10,084 bases of DNA, taken from Actinomycetota bacterium. GTDB lineage: Bacteria; Actinomycetota; Thermoleophilia; Gaiellales; Gaiellaceae. Under the pieces are notes generated by a model. That model saw only the letters and a list, made by a program, of their open reading frames with translations. It was not told the DNA's origin and ran no database searches. Of this stretch, positions 1-6,260 are shown piece after piece. Numbering within the stretch: position 1 is the first letter of the stretch; each line of letters begins with the position of its first letter. The position numbers and the translations under genes are program-made. The stretch spans positions 1-10,084 of the forward strand of contig JACDCN010000054.1 in assembly GCA_013817555.1 (NCBI GenBank). Direction: 5' to 3'.

Positions 1-347
1 GCCTTGAGCTTCTGCGCCTCGTCGCGCATCCCGAAGTAAGGCGTCCACTCGGCGCCGGCGTACGTCGTCGGCACCGCGACGAGCGAGAGCCCGGTTTCCG
101 CGGAGACGGCCTTGGCGGTTTCGATCGCGCTCCCGCCACCGAGTCCAACCAGGCCATCCGCGCCGTGAGTTGCTGCGACCGCTGCCGAGACGGTCTCGAC
201 CGGCGCGTGTCGCCGCACGCCCGAGAAGCGAGTCGCGACGGGAAGCTCGAGCTCGCCGAACCGCTCGGTCGTCACGAGCAGGGGTCGCGAGATGCCGAGC
301 TCGGCGAGGAGCAAACCGAGCTCGTCCAGACCCCAGCGCACGATCAC
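1..347 (-). CDS. Iron-containing alcohol dehydrogenase, maleylacetate reductase type (3' end outside window)
   Basis: Only the first 115 codons are present; the reading frame runs off the left edge. The sequence shows the NAD-binding signature GGGSAIETAK at residues 70-79 and the motif PTTYAGAEWTPYFG at 93-106. The second motif is typical of the maleylacetate reductase branch of iron-containing (group III) alcohol dehydrogenases. Family members are about 350 residues long, so the metal-binding C-terminal half is missing here. Maleylacetate reductase converts maleylacetate to 3-oxoadipate with NAD(P)H in aromatic-ring degradation, but this family also holds enzymes with other substrates. The chosen GTG start at 347 overlaps the LysR stop (GTGA) and has an AAGGAG seven bases upstream, so co-translation with the regulator is likely. 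The N-terminus is somewhat shorter than in classical members. Family is confident; substrate is not. Confidence 0.85.
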   Translation of the reverse strand, partial: MIVRWGLDELGLLLAELGISRPLLVTTERFGELELPVATRFSGVRRHAPVETVSAAVAATHGADGLVGLGGGSAIETAKAVSAETGLSLVAVPTTYAGAEWTPYFGMRDEAQKLK

Positions 348-1237
348 GACACGCGCTCCTTGGCGAACTCGACGAACGATTCGGCGACACGCGTGCGCGT
401 CCTCCCGACGGCCGAGGCCAGAGAGATCTCGCGGGTCGCATCGAGGCCCTCGACCCGAGCCTCCGCGAGCCGGCCGTCGGCAAGCTCGGACTCGACGGCC
501 GTACGGGAGATGAACGTGACGCCGAATCCCGCCTCCACCGCCCGGCGAACCGACTCCTGGAGGCCGAGCTCGAGCCGCACATCGAGATCGCGCAGGCGCA
601 CACCGAGGCGTCGCAAAGCGTCTTCGACGATCTGACGTACACCCGCGCCCTCCTGCATAAGGATCAGCGTCTCCTCGCGTAGCTCGTCGAGAGTCACGGT
701 GCGCCCGGCGAAGGGATGCCCCGGCGGGCAGGCGAGGATGACCTGGTCGGAGAAGAAGGGCTCGAAGCGAACTCCACGGTGCCGGCGCGAGGCGCCGACG
801 ATCCCCAGCTCGAGCTCGCGGTCGGCGACCCGCTCGATGACGGTGTGGGTGTCCGAGACGGTGAGAAACACACGTACGTCGGAGTGCTCGCGCTGGAACT
901 CCCCCAGGAGGACGGGGACGACGATCGCGGCAGGCCCGGTGGATGCGCCCAGGACGAGGTCGCCGGCGAGCTCACCCTCGGCGGTGGCTGCAAGCTCCGA
1001 GACCAGTTGATTCTCGAGCGCCAGCATCCGCTGCGCCCCGCGATACAGGCGCAAACCGGCCTCGGTCGGCTCCACCCGCCGCCCCGAGCGGTCGAGAAGC
1101 TGCGTCCCGAGGCGCTTCTCGAGCGCGCGTATCTGCAGCGAGACGGCGGGCTGCGTGACACCGAGGCGCTCCGCCGCCTGGGAAAAGCTGCGCCGTTCGA
1201 CGACTGCGCAGAACGCCGCAAGCTGACGCGTGTCCAT
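344..1237 (-). CDS. LysR-type transcriptional regulator
   Basis: A 297-residue protein of normal length for the family. Residues 1-60 form the winged helix-turn-helix: RSFSQAAERLGVTQPAVSLQ (16-35) is the classical LysR DNA-recognition segment and RRVEPTEAG (53-61) the wing region. Residues about 90-293 are the periplasmic-binding-protein-like effector domain, opening with GDLVLGAST (92-100) and carrying the usual ACPPGHPFAG (169-178). It should bind DNA as a tetramer and respond to a small ligand that cannot be named from sequence. The start is constrained: an in-frame TAA lies four codons upstream of the ATG, and no other start codon lies between. There is no Shine-Dalgarno; the -10-like TAAGAT six bases upstream suggests a leaderless message. 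A LysR palindrome over the start suggests autoregulation. The iron-containing dehydrogenase overlaps its stop and is the obvious candidate target. Confidence 0.95.
   Translation of the reverse strand: MDTRQLAAFCAVVERRSFSQAAERLGVTQPAVSLQIRALEKRLGTQLLDRSGRRVEPTEAGLRLYRGAQRMLALENQLVSELAATAEGELAGDLVLGASTGPAAIVVPVLLGEFQREHSDVRVFLTVSDTHTVIERVADRELELGIVGASRRHRGVRFEPFFSDQVILACPPGHPFAGRTVTLDELREETLILMQEGAGVRQIVEDALRRLGVRLRDLDVRLELGLQESVRRAVEAGFGVTFISRTAVESELADGRLAEARVEGLDATREISLASAVGRTRTRVAESFVEFAKERVS
356..361 (-). promoter_or_regulatory. Ribosome binding site of the iron-containing dehydrogenase
   Basis: The minus strand reads AAGGAG, then seven bases, then GTG. It lies inside the last codons of the LysR gene and fixes the start of the downstream dehydrogenase at 347. 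This is a near-consensus Shine-Dalgarno and is the clearest one on the minus strand of this window. Confidence 0.75.
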
Positions 1238-1250
1238 AAGGAAATCTTAT
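1236..1250. promoter_or_regulatory. LysR-type operator (T-N11-A palindrome) over the lysR start
   Basis: ATAAGGAAATCTTAT is a perfect inverted repeat with 5-base arms (ATAAG/CTTAT) around five bases, and contains the T-N11-A pattern that defines LysR boxes. It is AT-rich in a very GC-rich setting. It covers the first two bases of the lysR ATG and all of the proposed -10 hexamer, so a bound regulator would block RNA polymerase. This fits negative autoregulation, which is common in the family. Control of the divergent DUF354 gene is possible but its start is 66 bases away. Confidence 0.65.
1244..1249 (-). promoter_or_regulatory. Putative -10 box of lysR, leaderless type
   Basis: The minus strand reads TAAGAT, six bases, then ATG. 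TANNNT is the actinobacterial -10 consensus, and this spacing would place transcription start on or beside the A of ATG. I find no convincing -35 hexamer at 16-19 bases upstream. Confidence 0.5.
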
Positions 1251-1303
1251 CCACGAAGGTTAGGAAGAGGCTGCCTTCGGCGAGTCAGCGCTCCTGCCAC
1301 GTC

Positions 1304-1309
1304 TAGGGT
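1304..1309 (+). promoter_or_regulatory. Putative -10 box of the DUF354 gene, leaderless type
   Basis: TAGGGT is followed by six bases and the GTG start at 1316, matching TANNNT-N6-start. The same bases include AGGG seven bases before GTG, which could instead act as a weak Shine-Dalgarno, so the two readings compete. A short leaderless transcript fits better with the same layout at three other genes of this window. Confidence 0.4.
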
Positions 1310-1315
1310 CTCCCG

Positions 1316-2344
1316 GTGCGCGTCTGGATCGACGTCTCGAACTCGCCTCAGGTCCCGTTCTTCCGACCGCTGATCGCAATGCTCGAGGCGCGCGGGCACT
1401 CGGTGGACGTGACGACGCGCGACTACGCGCAGACCGTCGAGCTCCTGCGGCTCCACGGCATCCCGCACGAGGTCGTCGGGCCACGCCACGGTGGGGCGAG
1501 CACATGGGGCAAGGCGCGCGCGATGGCCGTGCGGCTCCCCGCGCTTCGGCGCTGGGCAAAGAACCGGGGCTTCGACATCGCGCTCTCGCACGCGTCGCAT
1601 GAGCTTCCGCTCGCCGCCCGCTCGCTCTCGATCCCATCCGCGTATGCGTTCGACTACGAGTTCGCGCGCGTGCAACACGGGATCGGATGTCGTGCGGCGA
1701 CCAGGGTGGTCGTACCCGACGCGATCCCGCAGGAGCGGCTCGACATCCTCGGCGCTCGCGAGCGCAAGGTCCGCCGCTATATCGGGCTCAAGGAGGGTTA
1801 CTACCTCGCCGGCTTCGAGCCCGACGCGTCCGTGCTCGACCGACTCGGGCTCGACAGGGAACGCGTGCTGGTCGTGCTGCGCACGCCGCCCGAGGTCTCG
1901 CTCTACCACCGCCACTCGAACCCGCTCTTCTCGAACGTGCTCCGCCGGCTCGGCTCGGATCCGTCGGTCCAGGCCGTCGTCCTCCCACGCACCGCCGAGC
2001 AGCGCAGCTCGATCGCGGCGCTCGATCTGCCGTCTCTCGTCCAGCCGGAGCAGGCGGTTGACGCCCAGAGCCTTGTCGCACTCGCCGACCTGGTCGTGTC
2101 GGCGGGAGGGACGATGAACCGCGAGGCGGTAGCCCTGGGCGTGCCCGTCTTGACGACGTTTGCCGGTCGGCTGGGAGCGGTCGACGAGCGCCTCATCGCG
2201 GAGGGGAGACTCCGGCTTCTCCGATCCCCAGGTGACCTCCAGCTCTTGAAGAGGCCGGCCGTAGGCCTCGGTCGAGAGGAGCGCGACCCCGCTGTCCTTC
2301 TCGACCTGATGGTCACCGCCAGTGACACTTCGCCGGATATCTGA
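1316..2344 (+). CDS. DUF354 family protein, predicted surface-glycan glycosyltransferase
   Basis: A 342-residue cytosolic protein with the two-lobed layout of GT-B glycosyltransferases. Residues 1-36 carry the family start MRVWIDVSNSPQVPFFRPLI, with a Rossmann-like first strand and a phosphate-type loop. Residues 153-170 match the conserved DUF354 stretch (RRYIGLKEGYYLAGFEPD). Residues 263-278 hold AGGTMNREAVALGVPV, the counterpart of the nucleotide-sugar binding motif in the second lobe of UDP-GlcNAc epimerase/MurG-like folds. DUF354 proteins are found in archaea and bacteria next to cell-surface polysaccharide genes; no reaction is established as far as I know. The GTG start gives the conserved N-terminus directly. 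It is divergent from lysR (78-base gap) and 38 bases upstream of the PhoX-like gene, probably in one transcript. Donor, acceptor and product are unknown. Confidence 0.88.
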   Translation: MRVWIDVSNSPQVPFFRPLIAMLEARGHSVDVTTRDYAQTVELLRLHGIPHEVVGPRHGGASTWGKARAMAVRLPALRRWAKNRGFDIALSHASHELPLAARSLSIPSAYAFDYEFARVQHGIGCRAATRVVVPDAIPQERLDILGARERKVRRYIGLKEGYYLAGFEPDASVLDRLGLDRERVLVVLRTPPEVSLYHRHSNPLFSNVLRRLGSDPSVQAVVLPRTAEQRSSIAALDLPSLVQPEQAVDAQSLVALADLVVSAGGTMNREAVALGVPVLTTFAGRLGAVDERLIAEGRLRLLRSPGDLQLLKRPAVGLGREERDPAVLLDLMVTASDTSPDI

Positions 2345-2372
2345 TTAGGTCCACCCGACAGCGACACGCTCA

Positions 2373-2378
2373 GGGAGG
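2373..2378 (+). promoter_or_regulatory. Ribosome binding site of the PhoX-like gene
   Basis: A purine-rich GGGAGGGGAG tract runs up to the ATG at 2383, with GGGAGG ending four bases before it. It supports this start and the reading of the gene as an internal member of an operon with the DUF354 gene. Confidence 0.7.
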
Positions 2379-2382
2379 GGAG

Positions 2383-4329
2383 ATGAGAAGACTTCGATTC
2401 GCCGCGTTGCTGGGAATCGTCTTCACCGCGATCGCTTTCGTGGCGAGTGCAACCGCGGACGACGAGGCCAACGACCGCGGCTTCAGAACCACGCAACCCG
2501 CAATGCTAGTGAAGGGCGACGTACCCGCTGTCGGGATCACACCGCTCCTCACCGTGGGCGACCGCCTCTCGAGGCAATACCGGTTCGAGGCTATCCCGGA
2601 CGGCATCTCGATTCTCGCGGATGAGAAGAGCGGACGCCGGGTCGATGTCTTCGTCAACCACGAGACGTCCACCGTACCGTTCCCTTATCTCCCAGCCGCG
2701 ACGGCGGAAGCCCACTCGCAGAATGATTTCGACAACTCCCAGCTCAGCCACCTGACCCTCGATCGCCGCACTCGAAGAGTCCTGTCGGGACGAATGGCAA
2801 TCCGGAGCTCGGAGAATTTCCAGCGCTTCTGCTCGAACTTCCTGGCGACGCGCGAGCACGGGTTCGACAGGCCGATGGTGTTCACCAACGAGGAAGGAAT
2901 CGACTGGGTGAATCGCACCGGCCGGGCATGGCCTCCACCGGTGGGGGCGGCGCCCGACTTCGAGGCGACGGACGCAGCACGTGAGATCGGAGTCGTGGTC
3001 GCGTACGACGTCCAGATGGGAAAGAGCAAGCGACTCTGGGGCATGGGACGCCACAACCACGAGAACTCGGTTGCCATTCCGGGATACCGGAAGCCGGTTC
3101 TGCTCTCCGGAGACGACACCTTCGTGTCACTTCCTCCGCAGTCGCAGCTGTACATGTACACGGCGAACAACAGGAAGGACCTCTGGAACGGCAGGGGCGA
3201 TCTCCTCGCGTTCGTCGCGGACACGCCTGTCGGCATCACCAATCCGGTGAATGACTACTTCGACTTCCACTACGGAGCGCCCACCGGAACGCCGCGGTCC
3301 GTGTCGGGCAGATTCGTCAAGGTGCCCGACTTCCGAGAGGACCGTAATCGAAGCATCGCTCACGGCCTTCGGGCGAACAGAACAGACGTCACGTCACGCG
3401 ATTTCAGCGCAGCAAACGGCTACAACCCAGCGTACACACCGCCTCCCACGAGCGGTTGGCAACAGAGCCCGTTCGCGCCCCCGCACGGCATCGACGGTCC
3501 TCAGTGGGTGCTCGAGCAGTGGGGTGACCGAAGCAACGTGTTCCAGTTCATCCGGGTCGAGGACATCGCGTACGACAAGAGGCCGGGAATGCAGAACATC
3601 GTGTACATCGTGGACTCGGGCGCGGGGTCGAACGGAGCTCCGAAACCTGGGGTGTTGTCGACCAACGGGCGAATCTGGCGCATGGAGCTCGACAAGCGAG
3701 ATCCAACGCGCGTGCTCTCGCTGAGCGTGCTCGTCGACGGCGACGAGAATCCCGTCTCGGGCAATACCGGCTCGCTCGTCCCGCCGACGCCGGTCTCGGC
3801 CGAGCGCGCCTCCCGGGAGATCCGGCAGCCGGACAACCTCGACACGACTGCAAAGGGAAGCATGCTCGTGACGGAAGATCCGGGCTCGCGCCAGCAGTTC
3901 CCTGCCACTTCGACCGATCCGTTCCGCACGACAGCGCGGGTCTGGCAGGTCACTCTGCCGCCGTCCAACTACAACCCTTCCACCGCAGCCTACGACGCAC
4001 TCACTAAGCGCGTCGTTGCACGAGTCGACCAGAGCCTCGACGAGAGGGCCGGCTACGACAAGGATCCGGCGGATGCGCCCGGGACTCCACCGGCGCCGGC
4101 CTTCTTCATCAGCCCGGGCAATCTCGGGGTCTGGGAATCGTCGGGCGTCATCGACACGTCGTCGGTGTTCGGCCCCGGCACGTTCCTCATCGCGGTGCAA
4201 GCACACACGCTTGCCGTCGACTGGCGGGCCGGCGACCTGAATACCGTGAGTACGAACGATCCGCTACCGGACTTCCAGTACAAGCGGGAGGGCGGCCAGT
4301 TACTGCTGATGCGAATTCCCGGCGCGTAG
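2383..4329 (+). CDS. Secreted PhoX/DUF839 family protein (putative alkaline phosphatase-like)
   Basis: A 648-residue exported protein. Residues 1-25 are a signal peptide with Arg-rich start, hydrophobic core (7-22) and an ATA cleavage site before Asp26. The mature part follows the PhoX motif order: FVNHE (90-94), MGRHNHE (221-227), LSGDD (241-245), MYTANN (258-263), RVED (391-394), IVYIVDSGAGS (406-416), PDNLD (483-487) and VTEDP (496-500). PhoX enzymes are phosphomonoesterases with an iron-calcium cofactor held by conserved Glu, Asp and Cys residues; the Glu residues of the NHE, HE and ED motifs are present. DUF839 also includes members without shown phosphatase activity, so phosphate scavenging is inferred. 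The family is usually Tat-exported, but no proper twin-Arg motif is seen. No membrane anchor follows. The gene is 38 bases after DUF354 and converges on the dehydratase gene. Confidence 0.88.
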   Translation: MRRLRFAALLGIVFTAIAFVASATADDEANDRGFRTTQPAMLVKGDVPAVGITPLLTVGDRLSRQYRFEAIPDGISILADEKSGRRVDVFVNHETSTVPFPYLPAATAEAHSQNDFDNSQLSHLTLDRRTRRVLSGRMAIRSSENFQRFCSNFLATREHGFDRPMVFTNEEGIDWVNRTGRAWPPPVGAAPDFEATDAAREIGVVVAYDVQMGKSKRLWGMGRHNHENSVAIPGYRKPVLLSGDDTFVSLPPQSQLYMYTANNRKDLWNGRGDLLAFVADTPVGITNPVNDYFDFHYGAPTGTPRSVSGRFVKVPDFREDRNRSIAHGLRANRTDVTSRDFSAANGYNPAYTPPPTSGWQQSPFAPPHGIDGPQWVLEQWGDRSNVFQFIRVEDIAYDKRPGMQNIVYIVDSGAGSNGAPKPGVLSTNGRIWRMELDKRDPTRVLSLSVLVDGDENPVSGNTGSLVPPTPVSAERASREIRQPDNLDTTAKGSMLVTEDPGSRQQFPATSTDPFRTTARVWQVTLPPSNYNPSTAAYDALTKRVVARVDQSLDERAGYDKDPADAPGTPPAPAFFISPGNLGVWESSGVIDTSSVFGPGTFLIAVQAHTLAVDWRAGDLNTVSTNDPLPDFQYKREGGQLLLMRIPGA

Positions 4330-4339
4330 CCGGAGCGAG

Positions 4340-6250
4340 CTAGACCGACTCGGATGCGGGCGCCGTTTTCACGGCGCCCGCTCCGTCTCCGGAGACGAAT
4401 GCCCGGCGCGGCGCGGCGACGAGCGTGTTCAGGCGGCCGATGAGCTCGAGCGTCTCGCCGTCCTCGACGAGCCGCTGGAGTGTGTCGAGCTCTTCCTCGA
4501 GCCAGCTTGTGTCGATCGGAGGCCGGGTGACGAGCAGGATTGCCTCGTGGCTCGAGGGAGTGACCGTCTCGTCCTTCGACCAGAGCTCCTCGTGCAGCTT
4601 CTCGCCCGGCCGCGCGCCCACGAGCTCGACCGCGATGTCTCGGCCCGGCTCCTTGCCCGACAGCCGGATCATCGTGTCGGCGAGGTCGACGATCTTCACC
4701 GGCTCTCCCATGTCGAGCACGTACACCTGACCGCGTCCCCCGATCGCCCCTGCCTGGATCACGAGCTGGACTGCCTCGGGAATCGTCATGAAATAGCGGG
4801 TCATCTCCGGATGCGTGACGGTGACCGGGCCGCCGCGGGCGATCTGCTTCCGAAAGATCGGGATGAGGCTGCCCGACGAGCCGAGCACGTTCCCGAAGCG
4901 AACTCCACAGAAGCGCGTGGCCGTGTCCTCCTGGTGCCCCCAGGCCTCTACGATCCACTCGCAGAGCGCTTTCGTCTGGCCCATCACGCCTCTCGGATTC
5001 ACCGCCTTGTCTGTCGACACGAGAACGAAGCGCTTCGCTCCGAACTCGACTGCGATGTCGGCCACCGTTCGCGTCATCAGCGTGTTGTTGCGGACGGCCT
5101 CCACCGGGTTCGCTTCGACGAGCGCGACGTGCTTGTACGCGGCGGCATGAAAGACGACAGCGGGTCGGTACGTCTCGAAGACCTGCCGAACCTTCGTCGC
5201 GTTGCCGGCGTCGGCGAGAACTGCGGCAGTCGCGCGGAAACCGCGCTCGTCGACCAGCTCGCGCTCGATCTCGAAGAGACCGGACTCGGAGTTGTCCACG
5301 AGCACGAGCCGGGTCGGGCCGATCCGAGCGATCTGACGGCAAAGCTCCGAGCCGATCGAGCCGCCGGCGCCGGTGACGAGCACGACCTCGCCAGTGAGGT
5401 AGCCGGCGATCGAGTCGATGTCGACCTCGACTGGCTCGCGGCCGAGGAGGTCCTCGACCTCGACCGGGCGGATCTGTCCAGTCAGGTTGAAGTCCCCCGT
5501 GATCAGCTCCGGCAGCCCTGGAAGCGTGTTCACCGGCACGTTCTCCGCGCGGGCGATCTCGACGATCCGCTCTCGCACCTCGCCCGACGCGGACGGGATC
5601 GCGATCAGGAGCTCGTCAGGGCGGCGGTCGCGAAGCAGGTGAGAAAGCTCGCCGGTCGTGCCAAGGACGCGAATCCCGTGCAGCCGCAGGTTCTTCTTCC
5701 GCGGGTCATCGTCGACGAGGCCGATCGGTGTGTAGCCAAGCGCCGGGTTCTTGAGCATCTCGCGGAGGATCAGCTGAGCCGCATCGCCGGCTCCGACGAT
5801 GATCACTTCCTTGCCGCGAGCGATGATGGTGCCCGCTGACGGACGTTCGATCAGTGTGCGCGCAAGGAGGCGCGAGCCGGTCACGAGTGCGAGCAGCAGC
5901 AGCACGTCGACGATCCAGATGCCGCGCGGAACGCTCGCTGGATGGAAATCGAGCAGGGTGAAGACGAGAAATGCTGCCACGGCGGCGGCGGCGACGCCGC
6001 GGACGGCCCCCCAAACGTCCTGCGTAGACACGTACCGCCACCAGCGGTTGTAGAAGCCGAAGGCGACGAAGATCGGGAGCTTGATCGCAAGAACAAGTGC
6101 GATGACATCCCACTCGAGATAGCGGTTGTAGTAGACGGGTCGGGTCGAACCTTCGAAGCGCAGGTACCAGGCGAGCACCCAGGCGGCGACGATCAGTCCG
6201 GCGTCGGCGGCGACCTGCCAGAGCCTGTGCCGGTTGACCGGAGAGCGCAT
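4340..6250 (-). CDS. Membrane-bound nucleotide-sugar 4,6-dehydratase, FlaA1/CapD/PglF family
   Basis: A 636-residue protein of the usual length for the long, membrane-bound family. Four membrane segments lie near residues 11-30, 47-66, 83-101 and 110-129. A CoA-binding-like Rossmann domain starts at VIIVGAGDAA (149-158). The catalytic short-chain dehydrogenase domain starts at TGAGGSIG (293-300), with FHAAAYKHV (367-375) and STDKAVNPRGVMGQTK (412-427). Met423 replaces the usual Tyr of YxxxK, and Asp414-Lys415 precede it by nine and eight residues, the PglF arrangement. The expected reaction is UDP-GlcNAc to the 4-keto-6-deoxy sugar, at the inner membrane face. The ATG at 6250 is chosen because the longer open frame would overlap the aminotransferase by over 300 bases and adds no family sequence. 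It starts 10 bases after the aminotransferase stop, so the two are very likely co-translated. The C-terminal 20 residues look unstructured. Confidence 0.93.
   Translation of the reverse strand: MRSPVNRHRLWQVAADAGLIVAAWVLAWYLRFEGSTRPVYYNRYLEWDVIALVLAIKLPIFVAFGFYNRWWRYVSTQDVWGAVRGVAAAAVAAFLVFTLLDFHPASVPRGIWIVDVLLLLALVTGSRLLARTLIERPSAGTIIARGKEVIIVGAGDAAQLILREMLKNPALGYTPIGLVDDDPRKKNLRLHGIRVLGTTGELSHLLRDRRPDELLIAIPSASGEVRERIVEIARAENVPVNTLPGLPELITGDFNLTGQIRPVEVEDLLGREPVEVDIDSIAGYLTGEVVLVTGAGGSIGSELCRQIARIGPTRLVLVDNSESGLFEIERELVDERGFRATAAVLADAGNATKVRQVFETYRPAVVFHAAAYKHVALVEANPVEAVRNNTLMTRTVADIAVEFGAKRFVLVSTDKAVNPRGVMGQTKALCEWIVEAWGHQEDTATRFCGVRFGNVLGSSGSLIPIFRKQIARGGPVTVTHPEMTRYFMTIPEAVQLVIQAGAIGGRGQVYVLDMGEPVKIVDLADTMIRLSGKEPGRDIAVELVGARPGEKLHEELWSKDETVTPSSHEAILLVTRPPIDTSWLEEELDTLQRLVEDGETLELIGRLNTLVAAPRRAFVSGDGAGAVKTAPASESV
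4351..4385. terminator. GC-rich hairpin between convergent genes
   Basis: GCGGGCGCCG (4356-4365) pairs perfectly with CGGCGCCCGC (4372-4381) around the six-base loop TTTTCA. CGGA (4351-4354) and TCCG (4382-4385) extend the stem past a single bulged T. It begins 22 bases after the stop of the PhoX-like gene, a good place to end that transcript or protect its 3' end. No U-tract follows on either strand, so it is not a textbook intrinsic terminator. It lies inside the last codons of the opposing dehydratase gene. Confidence 0.55.
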
Positions 6251-6260
6251 GCCTACCGAT

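Noticed and set aside
716..1306. A 196-codon plus-strand open frame antisense to lysR.
   Set aside because: The opposing LysR domain structure is unambiguous; the plus frame shows no motif.
4053..5342. A 429-codon minus-strand open frame overlapping both the PhoX-like and dehydratase genes.
   Set aside because: Arg/Asp/Pro-rich composition with no domain; it is out of frame with two well-supported genes. Long spurious frames are normal at this GC content.
4547..5839. A 430-codon plus-strand open frame antisense to the dehydratase.
   Set aside because: It mirrors the dehydratase codons, is rich in Arg, Asp and Leu, has no recognisable motif and no ribosome binding site.
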